Positions 35,718-47,929 of a DNA stretch of 64,000 nucleotides are shown one piece after another; the first letter of the stretch is position 1; every line of letters starts with the position of its first letter. Below the pieces are notes generated by a model. The model made no database searches. It saw only the letters and a list, made by a program, of their open reading frames with translations, and was not told the origin of the DNA. The DNA lies in the NCBI RefSeq assembly GCF_029590555.1, contig NZ_CP081002.1, positions 1,174,501 to 1,238,500 of the forward strand, given 5' to 3'. This stretch comes from Sphingobium sp. V4 (GTDB taxonomy: Bacteria > Pseudomonadota > Alphaproteobacteria > Sphingomonadales > Sphingomonadaceae). The position numbers were made by a program, and so were the translations under genes.

Positions 35718-36980
35718 ATGCGATGGGACGCGGCCGCTGGCTATCGTTTCTACGCGCTGTACGACAAGATCAGCCGCGATGACATTCTGGCCCATGCCTA
35801 TGCCCAGTGTCGCTCCAACAAGGGCGCGCCGGGCGTGGATGGACAGGATTTTGCGGACATCGAGGAATATGGCGCCGAGCGGTGGCTGGCGGAACTGGCG
35901 CTTGCGCTCAGGGAGGAGACGTACCGGCCGGAACCGATCAGACGTGTCTACATACCAAAAGCCAACGGCAAACTCAGGCCGCTGGGCATTTCCACCGTGC
36001 GGGACCGGGTCTGCATGACAGCAGCGATGCTGGTGCTTGAGCCGATCTTTGAAGCCGACCTCCCACCGGAGATCTATGCCTATCGTGCTGGGCGCAACGC
36101 CCAGCAGGCCGTGGTTGAGGTGGAAGAGCAGCTGTTCCGTGGCCGACCGGATGTCGTGGACGCCGACCTTGCCGACTATTTCGGCAGCATCCCCCACCTT
36201 GAACTGATGAAATCAGTGTCGCGTCGGATCGTCGATCCGCGTGTGCTGCATCTAATCAAGTCCTGGCTGGAATGCGCTGTCGAGGAAACGGACGACAAGG
36301 GCCGGAAGAAGCGAACGACGCAGGTGCGGGACCGGCGGCGCGGCATTCCGCAAGGTTCACCCATCTCACCGCTGCTGGCGAATATCTACATGCGCCGGTT
36401 CGTGCTGGGATGGCGGAAGCTTGGCCTTGGGAAACGCCTCGGCTCGCGGCTCATCACCTATGCTGACGACCTCGTGATCCTGTGTGAGAAGGGCAAGGCG
36501 GAAGCCGCGCTCGATCATATGCGGCAACTCATGGAGAAGCTGAAGCTGACGGTGAATGAGGACAAGACGCGCATTTGCAAGGTGCCGGAAGAGACGTTCG
36601 ACTTTCTGGGATACACGTTCGGTCGGATGTACTCCGCGAAAACCGGCAAAGCCTACATGGGCTACCGGCCATCAAAGAAAAGCATACAGCGCGTGGTCGC
36701 AACGATCCACGAGCTTACGGACCGAGCGCGTACATGGCAGGATACCACATATCTGGTGGCCAAGATGAACCGGGTGCTGCGCGGATGGGCCAACTACTTC
36801 TCGGTTGGCACTACGAGCAGAGCATATCGGGCCGTCGACAGCTACGCAGTGGTGCGGTTGCGTCGGTGGCTGCGCGCCAAATACAAGACCAGACGACGGC
36901 GAGAGGGAGCCTATCACGACCCTGAGCTATACGAGTGCCGCGCGACAATCAGGATGAGAGAGCAGCGTCAATCAAGATGA
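35718..36980 (+). pseudogene. ltrA: Group II intron reverse transcriptase/maturase, interrupted
   Basis: A 420-codon frame containing the catalytic RT blocks: [49 protein letters not shown] and the active site TYADDLVIL, then the maturase domain ([30 protein letters not shown]). No endonuclease domain is seen. The true N-terminus lies upstream of the IS256 copy at 34215-34325, and the C-terminus after RMREQ (36964) is replaced by IS21 end sequence giving an early stop at 36980. An intact intron protein would splice its RNA and copy it into new sites. Confidence 0.9.
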
Positions 36981-36982
36981 GA

Positions 36983-37041
36983 ATCGCCACCTGCTGATCC
37001 GGCGTAGGGCGTAGCCCGGAGCCGGATCAGCAGGTGGCGAT
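36983..37041. repeat. 21-bp perfect inverted repeat in IS21 left end
   Basis: The 21-base arms at 36983-37003 and 37021-37041 (core CGCCACCTGCTGATCC) are exactly complementary with a 17-base spacer. The structure lies just inside the left terminal repeat and before istA; it may block read-through transcription into the transposase. Confidence 0.85.
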
Positions 37042-37094
37042 GGCGCCCTTTTTCGGGGGCGTTTCTGATGGTTGCGGCCGGTCAGGTACTTTGA

Positions 37095-39469
<2,375 letters not shown>

Positions 39470-39645
39470 CGCTTGCCAGCGTCAATCAAAGCAGGCACCA
39501 CATGAACACCGCGACGATCAGTTCTCATCCTGATTGACGCAAGCTTCTCACCCAGATCGTCGCGCTATAATACGAGCGCTTCGGCCTCGTGCGTCTGGCT
39601 AACGTGGCCGCGGCCCGCCGTGGGTGAAGGCGTGATGTCTTGTCC

Positions 39646-39680
39646 GAGAGCCGGATGCGGGAGATCTGCACGTCCGGTTC
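39646..39680 (+). ncRNA. Group II intron domain V
   Basis: A 35-base hairpin whose outer stem pairs GAGAGCCGGA with TCCGGTTC, with the AGCC catalytic strand and a GAGA-type cap, matching the conserved domain V shape. It lies about 100 bases downstream of the IS21 right end, where the interrupted intron resumes. A domain VI-like stretch follows to about 39740. Confidence 0.75.
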
Positions 39681-39785
39681 GATGAGCAGGGAGTGGAAAC
39701 GGACCGTCTGGCAAGCCCCACAGGCGCGCCGCACGACACCGCGCCACTTCCTGACTCTACCGGAATTGCTGGCCGGCGGCCATCG

Positions 39786-40694
39786 TCAAAGTCCTTGCGC
39801 TCCCATATCGCGCGGAAAAACCGCTGCCAGATGATCGATCAGCGCGCGGACGGCTGGCGGCAGGCCCCTGCGTGTTGTGAAGACCAGATGCACGATCCCT
39901 TGCAGGCTGCGCCAGTCGGGCAGGATATGGACGAGCCTGCCGGCAAGTAGGGCCTCGCGACAGACGTGATCGGGCAGGATCGCAATTCCCAGACCGTCGA
40001 TGGCGGCGTTGCGCACTGCGGCCATGTCCGTGCAGCCCATGCGGGGTTCGATCCGGACGACATGCTTGCGTCCGTCCTGAGCCTCCAGATGCCATTCGAG
40101 ATCGTCCGCCGCGTCATGAGTCGCCAGCGCTGGGAGGAAGGCCAATTGCTCGATGCTGCTCACCTGGTTTGCCATGCCAGGGCTGGCGACGAGGATGCGG
40201 GTCGATGTCCCCAGCGATCGCATCGTCAGCGCGGCGTCGCTGGTGAGGCTTGCGCGCACGCGCAGGGCGAGGTCGATCCGTTCCTCGATCAGGTCGATGG
40301 CGCGATCCGTCGCGACAAGTTGGAGCCTCACCTTGGGATAAAGGGCAAGGAAGGAAGAGATCAGGCCGGATATGGCCTCGATCATGCCCGTCGGGCAGCT
40401 GAAGCGGATGCGGCCATGCGGTTCGGCCCGCGCCTGCATGACCAGCGCCTCCGCCTGCTCCGCCTCGACCAGCATGGCGCGGCATCGCTCGTAAAAGGCC
40501 TGACCGGTGTCGGTCACGCGAAAGCGCCGGCTGGATCGCTCGATCAGCCGCAAGCCAAGGCGCTCCTCCAGTCCCGCGATGCGCCGACTGAGTTTCGACT
40601 TGGGTTCGCGCAGGGCGCGGCCCGCCGCAGCAAAACCGCCATGCGCTACCACCTCCGCAAAATAGGCATAGTCGTTGAGATCGGTTCGCATCAT
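39786..40694 (-). CDS. LysR family transcriptional regulator
   Basis: A 302-residue LTTR. The winged helix occupies residues 1-65 (DLNDYAYFAEVVAHGGFAAA, KSKLSRRIAGLEERLGLRLI) and a substrate-binding domain fills the rest (GRIRFSCPTGMIEAISGLIS, IDLALRVRA, NAAIDGLGIAILPDHVC), in the AaeR/DmlR style. It is divergent from an SDR gene with 112 bases between starts, the classical LTTR arrangement, so that SDR is its likely target. An oxidised aromatic or quinone-like inducer is possible but not shown. Confidence 0.92.
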   Translation of the reverse strand: MMRTDLNDYAYFAEVVAHGGFAAAGRALREPKSKLSRRIAGLEERLGLRLIERSSRRFRVTDTGQAFYERCRAMLVEAEQAEALVMQARAEPHGRIRFSCPTGMIEAISGLISSFLALYPKVRLQLVATDRAIDLIEERIDLALRVRASLTSDAALTMRSLGTSTRILVASPGMANQVSSIEQLAFLPALATHDAADDLEWHLEAQDGRKHVVRIEPRMGCTDMAAVRNAAIDGLGIAILPDHVCREALLAGRLVHILPDWRSLQGIVHLVFTTRRGLPPAVRALIDHLAAVFPRDMGAQGL

Positions 40695-40806
40695 CGTTCC
40701 TCCAGTGGAACGCTAAGTGCCATAATTGGCGTCTACACGCACCATCGTTCTCGCCGCATTTACGAAGGGCACCGGTGCTTCGCCGGAACTTCAAAGGAGA
40801 CAGACG

Positions 40807-41559
40807 ATGACGAACAAGTTCGACAACAAGGTGGTGGTAGTGACCGGCGGCACCAGCGGCATCGGCCTCGCTACCGCAAGGGCCTTCGCGGCAGAAGGCG
40901 CTTCGGTGTTCATCACCGGCCGCCGCCAGGACGCCCTGGATGCGGCGGTCAAGCAGATTGGCGGCCGGGTGACGGGCGTGCGCGGCGACATGGCGCAACT
41001 GGCCGACATCGACCGGCTCTACGATGCCGTCCAGCAGCAGCACAGCCAGATCGACGTGGTCTTCGCCAATGCGGGCGGCGGCGAGATGGCGCCCCTCGGT
41101 TCGATCACCGAGGAGCATTATCAGGCCACCTTCGACACCAATGTGAAGGGCGTCCTCTTCACGGTACAGAAGGCGCTGCCGCTCCTGAAGGACGGCGCCT
41201 CGGTAATCCTGACGAGTTCAACCACCAGTGTTTCGGGTACGCCGGCCTTCAGCGTCTACTCGGCGACCAAAGCGGCGGTCCGCAACTTCGCGCGCAATTG
41301 GATCCTCGACCTCAAGGACCGGCATATTCGAGTGAATGCGATTAGTCCCGGCGTGACGGATACTGCAGGCCTCGACCATCTGTTCGGCGGCGGCGATCAG
41401 GCCGAGGGCACGAAGGATTATCTGGCCAGCCTGATCCCCGCCGGCCGCATCGGCCAGCCAGAGGAAATTGCGAAAGCGGTGCTGTTCCTCGCCTCGGATG
41501 ATGCCAGCTTCGTCAACGGCGTTGAACTGTTCGTCGATGGCGGGCAGGTCCAGATCTGA
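40807..41559 (+). CDS. Short-chain dehydrogenase/reductase
   Basis: A 250-residue classical SDR. Cofactor motif TGGTSGIG at residues 12-19, NAGGG at about 84-88, Ser in LTSSTTSVSG and the Tyr-Lys pair in VYSATKAAVRNFARNW. The end (GRIGQPEEIAKAVLFLASDD, SFVNGVELFVDGGQVQI) is typical. GRR at positions 39-41 after the second beta strand suggests NADP(H) preference. The ATG at 40807 has AAGGAGA about 11 bases upstream. Divergent LysR gene next door. Confidence 0.92.
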   Translation: MTNKFDNKVVVVTGGTSGIGLATARAFAAEGASVFITGRRQDALDAAVKQIGGRVTGVRGDMAQLADIDRLYDAVQQQHSQIDVVFANAGGGEMAPLGSITEEHYQATFDTNVKGVLFTVQKALPLLKDGASVILTSSTTSVSGTPAFSVYSATKAAVRNFARNWILDLKDRHIRVNAISPGVTDTAGLDHLFGGGDQAEGTKDYLASLIPAGRIGQPEEIAKAVLFLASDDASFVNGVELFVDGGQVQI

Positions 41560-41569
41560 GGTTGGTACC

Positions 41570-41616
41570 TCGAGAGCCGGATGGTATGACTGTGCAGCAG
41601 ACTATCCGGCTCTCGA
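41570..41616 (+). terminator. 13-bp hairpin after the SDR gene
   Basis: TCGAGAGCCGGAT (41570-41582) and its exact complement (41604-41616) enclose a 21-base loop, 10 bases after the stop. There is no T tract, so it is a possible terminator or mRNA end structure. Confidence 0.45.
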
Positions 41617-41763
41617 TCAACGCAGTGGAAGACGGAAAACCGGACTGACCGCACTTGGGAACAATACATGGGCTGCTGGACGGCTGCGATGGGGCGTTGG
41701 CCATCGGACTTGCGTCACAAGCGATTAAGGCAGGGCGGCGCTGTGTAGCCGCGCGGCGCATTA

Positions 41764-44070
41764 CTACCAGTCGAAGCGGAGCGATCCGACCACCGTCCGG
41801 GGGCCGCCGTAATAGCAGCTGTTAAGGAAGGGGCAGGCGCTGATATAGGTCTTGTCGAACAGATTGGCGGCGTTGATCGACGCGCTCCAGCCCTTGAGGC
41901 CCAGCTTCGACAGGTCATAGCCCAGCATCGCATCGACCAGCGCGAAGCTTTCGGTATGGAAGCGCTGGAAGGTCGTCACGCCGCTGATGACCGCATAGTT
42001 GGTGGTGCCGTCCGATCCGCTGACATAGCGCACGCCCGCTCCGAAGCTGAGGCCGGACAGGGCGCCTGCGGCGTTATTCGCCTTACCGAAATCATAGGAG
42101 AGGAAGGTCGATGCGTTCCATTTCGGCGTGCCCAGTTGACGCGTGCCGGTAGTCGTCGGCGTGCCGCTGTTTGTCGCGGTCGCGGCGATTGCCGGGGTTC
42201 CTTCGGTTATGACCGCGTCGGTATAGCTAGCGGTCGCGACGATGTCGAAACCGGGGATCACTTCGCCGCGCCCTTCGAACTCGCCGCCGCGCACCCGCGT
42301 CTCCCCGATCTGGACTGTGGCGTTGGCAGGGATGCCGCCGGTTCCCGCGCGTGGATCAGAAACGGGATTGCCCTGCCGTTTGAGCTGATAGATCGACGCG
42401 GTGAACATCGCATTGATCCCCTTGGGCTGATATTTCAGACCCGCCTCATATTGATGGCCGGTGATCGGCACGAAGGGCGCAGTTTCGGTCGCCGTTACAT
42501 AGCTGGTGCCCGCCTGCGGTTCGAAGGATTCCGAATAGCTGACATAGGGAGACAGGCCGAATTCGAACTCGTACAGCGCCCCCAGACGCATGGTGAAGGC
42601 GCTCTGCACCAGCTTCGTCACCGGCGCGGCGCGGGCGGCGGCGGTTGTCGGGTTGAGGTTGAGCGAGGTCTGCTCATACCAGTCCTGACGGCCGCTGGCG
42701 ATCAACTGCAACCGGCCGATCGCCATCTGATCCTGGAAATAGACGCCCAGCTGATCGCGCTTGCCATAGGTGTTGGTGTAGCTGGCGGACAGAATTTTCA
42801 GGTCGAAGCTCGGCAACGTACCGCCATAGACCGGCGCGAACAGGCTGAGATTGGGTATGCTGGTTAGCGGATTGCTGGTCACGCCGCTGTTGAATTGCTG
42901 CACATTCTCGCCGGTGATGCGCTGATAGTCGACGCCGACCAGCAAGCTATGCTGGATGAAGCCGGTCGCGAACTTCGCGTTCAGATGATTGTCCATCGTC
43001 AGCGTATTGAAATCTTCATCCGCGCCGCCGCCGCCGCGCACGATGGTCGAATAGTCGCTGTTGCGGTTGGTGCCGGTGCCGGTCGTGGCGAAGCCCGAAG
43101 TATAAATCTGGCGGTAGGACAGCTTGTTGCTCTGGTAGCGGAAATTCGATGCGAAGCTCAGATGCTCGTCGAAATCGTGGCGGAAAAAGGCCGCGATCGA
43201 CTTCGCCTTATGGTCGTAGCGCTCATAGCCCGGATCGCCGGTATTCATGTTGCGCGGCAGCGTGCCAAAAGGGTTGGGCAGCACAGTGCCAGCAGCAGGC
43301 GTGCCCGAATAGCCGCCGCCATGGGGCGTATGTTGATAGGTGGCGACCAGGGTCAGGCTGGTCGCATCGTCCGGGGAGAAGGTCAGCATCGGGCTGACGT
43401 GCCAGCGCTCGCTGAAAGTGCCCTGCGCCAGATTGTCCCCCTTCTGCCAGCCTGCGACCAGACGGGCCCTCAGTCGTCCTTCGGCATCGAGCAGCTGATT
43501 GACGTCTCCCGCGAAGCGGAACGTGTCATAATTGCCGATCTGCCCTTCGAACCGGCCGAAAGTGGTCGCTTCGGGCATCTTGCTGGTCAAATTGACCAGG
43601 CCGCCGGGTGTGGAATTGCCATAGAGAACGGAGGCGGGGCCCTTCACCACGTCGATATGGTCGATGCGGTTGAAATCGATCTGCGGCGTGGAATAGGGGC
43701 CTGCGATCAGGCGCATGCCGTCCAGAAAGACGCCGGGGGAAAAACCGCGCAGCACCAACTGGTCGTAACGGGTCGCCAGTGCGCCGCGCTGGTTGGTCGA
43801 TACGCCCGCGACATAGCCCAGCGCCTCGTTGATCGACAGCGCGTTGCGGCGGGTCAGTTCTTCCCGGTCGATGATGGTGATGCTCTGCGGGGTGGCGATC
43901 AGCGGCGTATCCGTCTTGGTTCCGGTGCTCGCCTTGCTGTCGTTGATGCCGGTGACGATGATGGTGTCGGCATTAGCTTCGGCGGACTCCTCCGCATTGG
44001 CGAGGCCGGACGCCAGCAACTGAGCCACGGCCGTCGCTGCCAGCAACGCGGCCCGCTGATGATATCGCAT
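41764..44070 (-). CDS. TonB-dependent siderophore receptor
   Basis: A 768-residue receptor of the FhuA/ferrichrome type (TIGR01783-like). Signal peptide (AALLAATAVAQLLASGLANA), TonB box region (ADTIIVTGINDSK), plug with TPLIATPQSITIIDREELTR, NEALGYVAGVSTNQRG, YDQLVLRGFSPGVFLDGMRL and HIDVVKGPASVLYGNSTPGG, and a barrel ending INAANLFDKTYISAC, VGSLRFDW. No STN domain, so control is by iron rather than surface signalling. The ATG at 44070 gives a proper signal peptide; the longer frame to 44238 overlaps the Fur box. Divergent from a small iron-uptake membrane protein. Confidence 0.94.
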   Translation of the reverse strand: MRYHQRAALLAATAVAQLLASGLANAEESAEANADTIIVTGINDSKASTGTKTDTPLIATPQSITIIDREELTRRNALSINEALGYVAGVSTNQRGALATRYDQLVLRGFSPGVFLDGMRLIAGPYSTPQIDFNRIDHIDVVKGPASVLYGNSTPGGLVNLTSKMPEATTFGRFEGQIGNYDTFRFAGDVNQLLDAEGRLRARLVAGWQKGDNLAQGTFSERWHVSPMLTFSPDDATSLTLVATYQHTPHGGGYSGTPAAGTVLPNPFGTLPRNMNTGDPGYERYDHKAKSIAAFFRHDFDEHLSFASNFRYQSNKLSYRQIYTSGFATTGTGTNRNSDYSTIVRGGGGADEDFNTLTMDNHLNAKFATGFIQHSLLVGVDYQRITGENVQQFNSGVTSNPLTSIPNLSLFAPVYGGTLPSFDLKILSASYTNTYGKRDQLGVYFQDQMAIGRLQLIASGRQDWYEQTSLNLNPTTAAARAAPVTKLVQSAFTMRLGALYEFEFGLSPYVSYSESFEPQAGTSYVTATETAPFVPITGHQYEAGLKYQPKGINAMFTASIYQLKRQGNPVSDPRAGTGGIPANATVQIGETRVRGGEFEGRGEVIPGFDIVATASYTDAVITEGTPAIAATATNSGTPTTTGTRQLGTPKWNASTFLSYDFGKANNAAGALSGLSFGAGVRYVSGSDGTTNYAVISGVTTFQRFHTESFALVDAMLGYDLSKLGLKGWSASINAANLFDKTYISACPFLNSCYYGGPRTVVGSLRFDW

Positions 44071-44087
44071 GTATCCCCCTCTTGATT

Positions 44088-44106
44088 GCGAATGATAATG
44101 ATTCGC
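44088..44106. promoter_or_regulatory. Fur box in divergent promoter region
   Basis: GCGAATGATAATGATTCGC is a 19-base near-palindrome with the core AATGATAATGATT that matches the Fur consensus (GATAATGATWATCATTATC). It lies 17 bases before the receptor start and 16 before the divergent gene's first possible start, so it can repress both when iron is plentiful. Confidence 0.8.
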
Positions 44107-44122
44107 GATTGCCTCTAGAGTC

Positions 44123-44473
44123 ATGTCTCGCCATGCGCAAGCGCACAAGTCACAGGGGACCGGCGTGAACAGCCAAAGCCTATTACCGTCTTTTCTGTCG
44201 TCGCGTTGCGCCTGGCGCATGACGGCCCGCTGCGTCACGGCGCTGGTTGGGGGCTATGCGGCGGCGGCAGGCCTTGCTTCGCTGGGCAGCCGCCTGCTGC
44301 CGATCGCACGGGTCGAAGCGACGCTCTGGGGTATGATCCTGTCTTTTCTGATCTTCGCTTCGCTGGGTCTGTGGACCTTTCATGAGCAGCGTCTGTGGAA
44401 GGTCGCGCGGGTCATCTGGGGCAGCGCGCTGCTGTCCGTCGGGATCGTCATGGCGATGGGGATACGGCCATGA
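44123..44473 (+). CDS. DUF3649-like iron-uptake membrane protein
   Basis: Up to 116 residues with three hydrophobic segments (TALVGGYAAAAGLASLGSRL, LWGMILSFLIFASLGLWTF, VIWGSALLSVGIVMAMG). The spacing and words such as GGYAAAAGLASL and EATLWGMILSFLIFA match the small DUF3649-type proteins found beside siderophore receptors and PepSY proteins. The GTG at 44165 is a likelier start than the ATG at 44123. Its stop overlaps the start of a PepSY gene (ATGA), now broken. The shared Fur box implies iron control. Confidence 0.7.
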   Translation: MSRHAQAHKSQGTGVNSQSLLPSFLSSRCAWRMTARCVTALVGGYAAAAGLASLGSRLLPIARVEATLWGMILSFLIFASLGLWTFHEQRLWKVARVIWGSALLSVGIVMAMGIRP

Positions 44474-44520
44474 GCAAAGCCGTTTTGGACGAAAAGGGTC
44501 TGCGCCAGTCGATGGCGTGG
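44470..44520 (+). pseudogene. PepSY-domain protein, 5' stub
   Basis: The ATG overlaps the preceding stop and opens with MSKAVLDEKGLRQSMAW, the normal lead-in to the first membrane helix of PepSY-associated iron-uptake proteins (usually followed by LHTWSG). After 17 codons homology ends and the frame soon loses sense. Only the start of the gene survives. Confidence 0.6.
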
Positions 44521-44968
44521 CGGCAATGCCGGGGTTCGGAACGAGGACGCAGGGTCCTCGCGAGCAAAGTCTTAACTTCACCCGGCCCGCCGATGATCTC
44601 TTCCTGCTTGTGTTTCTTCTTCGGTATTCAATGTCGTGCCCCTCAGCGGAGACAGAGATCGTGTCGCTAAGCCACAAGGCACTTGCGATTGTGCCGGATC
44701 GCCGCTGTTTCCTGGCGGAATGCTGCCCATTTAATATCGGCAAACAGGCGGGCGGATGAGTTGCCCGTCGGGAGGTCATGAAAAAGCCCCCAGCTGATGC
44801 TGGGGGCCAAGGTTCAGGGGTCAGCGGCATGGGGAGGGGGAGGAACCGCTGACCAGGACGGATTAACCCTCGCGTGCGTCCCGCGAATTTCAGAATATGT
44901 CCGAAGCCCTATTCTAGAAGGGACCTGGGGAAATCCTGGAGCCGTGGGATGCACCGATATCTCCTGGC
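44521..44968. other. Non-coding stretch with terminator
   Basis: No supportable gene after the PepSY stub. The stretch contains the leftward terminator at 44781-44807 and a palindromic word ATTCTAGAAGG (44911-44921) that is repeated upstream of the flagellin gene. Confidence 0.4.
44781..44807 (-). terminator. Rho-independent terminator, leftward
   Basis: GCCCCCAGC (44786-44794) and GCTGGGGGC (44799-44807) form a 9-bp stem with a TGAT loop; on the minus strand it is followed by five T residues. It lies 160 bases beyond the chemoreceptor gene. Confidence 0.8.
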
Positions 44969-46822
44969 TCAGAAATCCAGCCAGTCGTCTGCGGTGGCGC
45001 GCGCGCTCAGCGGCTTGGGCGCGCTGTTTGCGGCAGGCGCGAAGCTGACCGGGGCAGGGCGGTTGGCGGACGCGGCCGCGCGTCCCGGATTGTCGCCGAT
45101 GCTGAACATGGAAGCGCGATCGGCCAGTGCGGTCACCTCGCTGCTCAGGTTGCGTGCGGCGGCCGATGTTTGCTCAACCATAGCGGCATTTTGCTGCGTG
45201 GCCTGATCCATCGTTCCAATGGCGGCGCTGATCTGAGTGATGGTCGAGGACTGAGCCTGGTTGTCGGTAGCGATGTCGCTCAGCAGCGTATGGACCTCGG
45301 ACACATCGGCAGAGATATTCTGCAGCGCGCCGTCGACCTTTTGGACTGCACCGACGGCGGTGCCGATGTCGGTCTGGGTTGCGGTCAGCTGCTCACGGGC
45401 ACGCTTTGCTTCTTCCTCGGAGCGCATGGCAAGTGCGGACACGAGGTCAGCCACCACCGCGAAGCCACGACCCGCATCGCCGGCACGGCCCGCCTCGACG
45501 GCGGCGTTCATGGCCAGAACGCGCGTCTGGAAAGCGATCTTGTCCAGGCCCTCGATCACGCTGTCGATACCCTTGGCGCTTTCGCTGACCCGGCCCATGG
45601 CTTGCACTGCCTCGTCGGCGATGCTGCGGCCCGAATCGACCACCGCCATGGCGCCATCAGCGCGCTGTACGGTGCGGCTGGCAGCGGCTGCAGTGGCGCG
45701 CAACCGGCCGTCCATCTGCGTGATCGCCGCAGACGTTTCTTCCAAGCTCGCGGCATTGCTTTCGGTGCGACGCGCCAGATCCTCTGATGCCTGGGCGATT
45801 TCGCCCGATCCGGTGCGGATGGCGACAGCGCTTTCGGCGACGGCTCCGATCAGTTCGCGTAGCGAGCCGAGCGCGGCATTGAAATTGGTTTTGAGTTCGG
45901 CATAGGCTGGTGGGAAATCAGCGTTGATCGTGCGGCTCAGATCACCCTCGGTCATCGCCGAGAGGCTGTCGCGAAGGGCCGTGGTTACGATGCGCTGTTC
46001 GGCTGCAGCGCGCGAGTCGGCTTCCGCTCGGGCTTCGGCAGCCGCCCGGAAATGGTCGAGCGCACCGGCAATGTCGCCGATCTCGTCTTTGCGATCGCGA
46101 TAGGGAATGTCGGCCTTGCCACCTTCGGCCAGGGTGGTTGTGACGGACGCGATGCGCGACATGGGCAGCGCGACAGAGCGGTTGATGACGAACCAGATTG
46201 CTGCGATGCCGGCCAGGCTCGCCAGTGCTAGCAGAACGGACAGCATGATAGCGGAGGCAGCGGTCGCCGACCCTGCTTCGGCCGCCTTGCTGGATCGTGC
46301 GCGCGACATGTCGATCAGCTTCTCGGTCTGGTCGATGACCGCGCGCGAGCGCGTCTTGCCCTCATCCTTTATGAGCGCCATGGCTCCGGCCAGATCCCCG
46401 TCGGTGCGCAGGGCGAAGATATCCTCGTTGGTCTGGTTCAGGTCGGCGACCTTCTGACGCAGCGAGTCGACTTCCGCCTTGAAATCGTCGCCCGCAACCT
46501 GTGCGTAGGCTTCGATGGACTTGGCGAGCTTGTCAGCGCCCTTGTCGAGCCGTTCGCGCAGGTTGGCTTCTTCCTTCCCGTCCACCGCGTTGTAGTAGCT
46601 ATAGACGACGATCCGCTGTTCCTTGACATTGCCCATGATGTCGGTGAGGCCGGACATGCCGGCCAGACCGCGGCTGAGATGCCGCTGCGCGACTGCGTCG
46701 AGTTCCTTGGTCGAATAATAGCCGTTGAAGCCGACCACGCAGAGGAGGAGGCCGAGAAGTGAGAAGGCGGCGAGCAGCTTTTTGGGCAGCCGCCAATTAT
46801 CGAGAATTGCAATCATATCCAT
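44969..46822 (-). CDS. Methyl-accepting chemotaxis protein
   Basis: A 617-residue chemoreceptor. Membrane helix at about 15-34 ([20 protein letters not shown]), a periplasmic four-helix-bundle sensor domain, second helix at about 190-212 ([20 protein letters not shown]), a HAMP domain, and the cytoplasmic signalling coiled coil with the hairpin tip [20 protein letters not shown] and [20 protein letters not shown]. The tip normally reads FQTNLLALNAAVEAARAGE, so the variation is mild. The last residues (DDWLDF) resemble the aromatic C-terminal tether that binds CheR/CheB. It is encoded next to flagellin on the same strand. Confidence 0.94.
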   Translation of the reverse strand: MDMIAILDNWRLPKKLLAAFSLLGLLLCVVGFNGYYSTKELDAVAQRHLSRGLAGMSGLTDIMGNVKEQRIVVYSYYNAVDGKEEANLRERLDKGADKLAKSIEAYAQVAGDDFKAEVDSLRQKVADLNQTNEDIFALRTDGDLAGAMALIKDEGKTRSRAVIDQTEKLIDMSRARSSKAAEAGSATAASAIMLSVLLALASLAGIAAIWFVINRSVALPMSRIASVTTTLAEGGKADIPYRDRKDEIGDIAGALDHFRAAAEARAEADSRAAAEQRIVTTALRDSLSAMTEGDLSRTINADFPPAYAELKTNFNAALGSLRELIGAVAESAVAIRTGSGEIAQASEDLARRTESNAASLEETSAAITQMDGRLRATAAAASRTVQRADGAMAVVDSGRSIADEAVQAMGRVSESAKGIDSVIEGLDKIAFQTRVLAMNAAVEAGRAGDAGRGFAVVADLVSALAMRSEEEAKRAREQLTATQTDIGTAVGAVQKVDGALQNISADVSEVHTLLSDIATDNQAQSSTITQISAAIGTMDQATQQNAAMVEQTSAAARNLSSEVTALADRASMFSIGDNPGRAAASANRPAPVSFAPAANSAPKPLSARATADDWLDF

Positions 46823-46914
46823 TCCATTTCCAGATGGTTGATCAGTCGTGCGCAGCCGGGATCCGATCAGCGGCGCGAGGCGGAAGAGAGGCTGCCCAAG
46901 GGGGGCGTGGCGCG

Positions 46915-46945
46915 AAAAAGGCCGGGATGGCGAACCATCCCGGCC
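46915..46945 (-). terminator. Flagellin terminator
   Basis: GGCCGGGATGG (46920-46930) and CCATCCCGGCC (46935-46945) with a CGAA loop; the minus strand then has a run of T (complement of AAAAA at 46915). It lies 50 bases after the flagellin stop. Confidence 0.88.
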
Positions 46946-46996
46946 TCCCGGACGATCGGCCCTTCTGTCTTGGGGGGCGGAAGGGCCGGCTGGACC

Positions 46997-47836
46997 TTAA
47001 CGGAACAGCGACAGGATCGTCTGCGGCGCCTGGTTGGCGATCGACAGGGCCTGGACGCCCAGCTGCTGCTGGACCTGCAGGGCCTGAAGGTTCGCCGATT
47101 CCTTCGCCAGGTCGGCGTCGACGAGATTGCCGATACCGGCGGTCACCACATCGGACAGCTTGCTGGTGAAGCTCTGCTGACCTTCGATCTTGCGCGAAGC
47201 CGCGCCGAGATCGCTCAGGCTGGTGTTGACGGTCGAGATCACGGTATCGATCGTTGCGACCATCGCTTCGGCGTTGGCCTGGCTGCTGACGTCCGACGCG
47301 TCGATGACGTCATAGACAGCCGTGTCGAACGACTGGTTGGCGACGTCCAGCGTGTCGGTACCGGTCGCGACCTTCAGCGACTGGAGGGCGGCGACCGAGG
47401 TCGTGCCCGTGAAGGCGGAGTCGAGCAGGTTGGTGTTGTTGAATTCCGACGATTCGATGATCGTGCTGATCTGTTCCTTCAGCGCGGTGAAGTCCTTGTC
47501 GATAGCGGTGCGGCTATCGGCGTCGAGGCCGGCGTCCGCCGCCTCATAGGCCTTCGACTTCATCTGGTTCAGAAGATCGGAAATCTGTTCGGCACCAGCG
47601 ATCGCGGTGTCGGTCACGCTCTTCGCATTGTTGAGCGAGGAGGTCACCGCGCTCAGGCCGCCCAGGTCGCCCCGGAGAGTCTGTGCGATCGTGTATTTCG
47701 CCGAGTCATCCTTGGTCGAGCTGACAGCCAGACCGGTGTTGATACGGCTTTGCGTGACATCCATCTTGTTGTTGGTCGCGTTCAGGCTCTGAAGAGCCGC
47801 CATTGCACCAGCATTGGTGTTAACCGAAAACGCCAT
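46997..47836 (-). CDS. fliC: Flagellin
   Basis: A 279-residue flagellin. The N-terminal D0/D1 helix reads FSVNTNAGAMAALQSLNATN and RINTGLAVSSTKDDSAKYTI; the C-terminal part reads SLSDLGAASRKIEGQQSFTS and LAKESANLQALQVQQQLGVQ and ends APQTILSLFR. The variable centre is short, as in many alphaproteobacterial flagellins. The ribosome-binding site is AAGGAA. A monocistronic unit with its own terminator and a long structured leader. Confidence 0.96.
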   Translation of the reverse strand: MAFSVNTNAGAMAALQSLNATNNKMDVTQSRINTGLAVSSTKDDSAKYTIAQTLRGDLGGLSAVTSSLNNAKSVTDTAIAGAEQISDLLNQMKSKAYEAADAGLDADSRTAIDKDFTALKEQISTIIESSEFNNTNLLDSAFTGTTSVAALQSLKVATGTDTLDVANQSFDTAVYDVIDASDVSSQANAEAMVATIDTVISTVNTSLSDLGAASRKIEGQQSFTSKLSDVVTAGIGNLVDADLAKESANLQALQVQQQLGVQALSIANQAPQTILSLFR

Positions 47837-47902
47837 TTCTTCATTCCTTCTAGAATAAAAAGGCCGACTTCTGCGGCCTGTGGCAGGAGAGCGCTGCCAC
47901 CC

Positions 47903-47929
47903 GCATGACCCAATTTCTGCGGGTCATGC
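47903..47929. promoter_or_regulatory. 9-9-9 inverted repeat in flagellin upstream region
   Basis: GCATGACCC (47903-47911) and its exact complement (47921-47929) with a 9-base spacer, 67-93 bases upstream of the flagellin start. It may be an operator or a 5' leader hairpin; flagellin leaders are common control points in alphaproteobacteria. Confidence 0.5.

Noticed and set aside
42895-44085. 396-residue rightward frame opposite the siderophore receptor
   Set aside because: Shadow of the receptor gene, whose plug and barrel motifs are unambiguous on the other strand.
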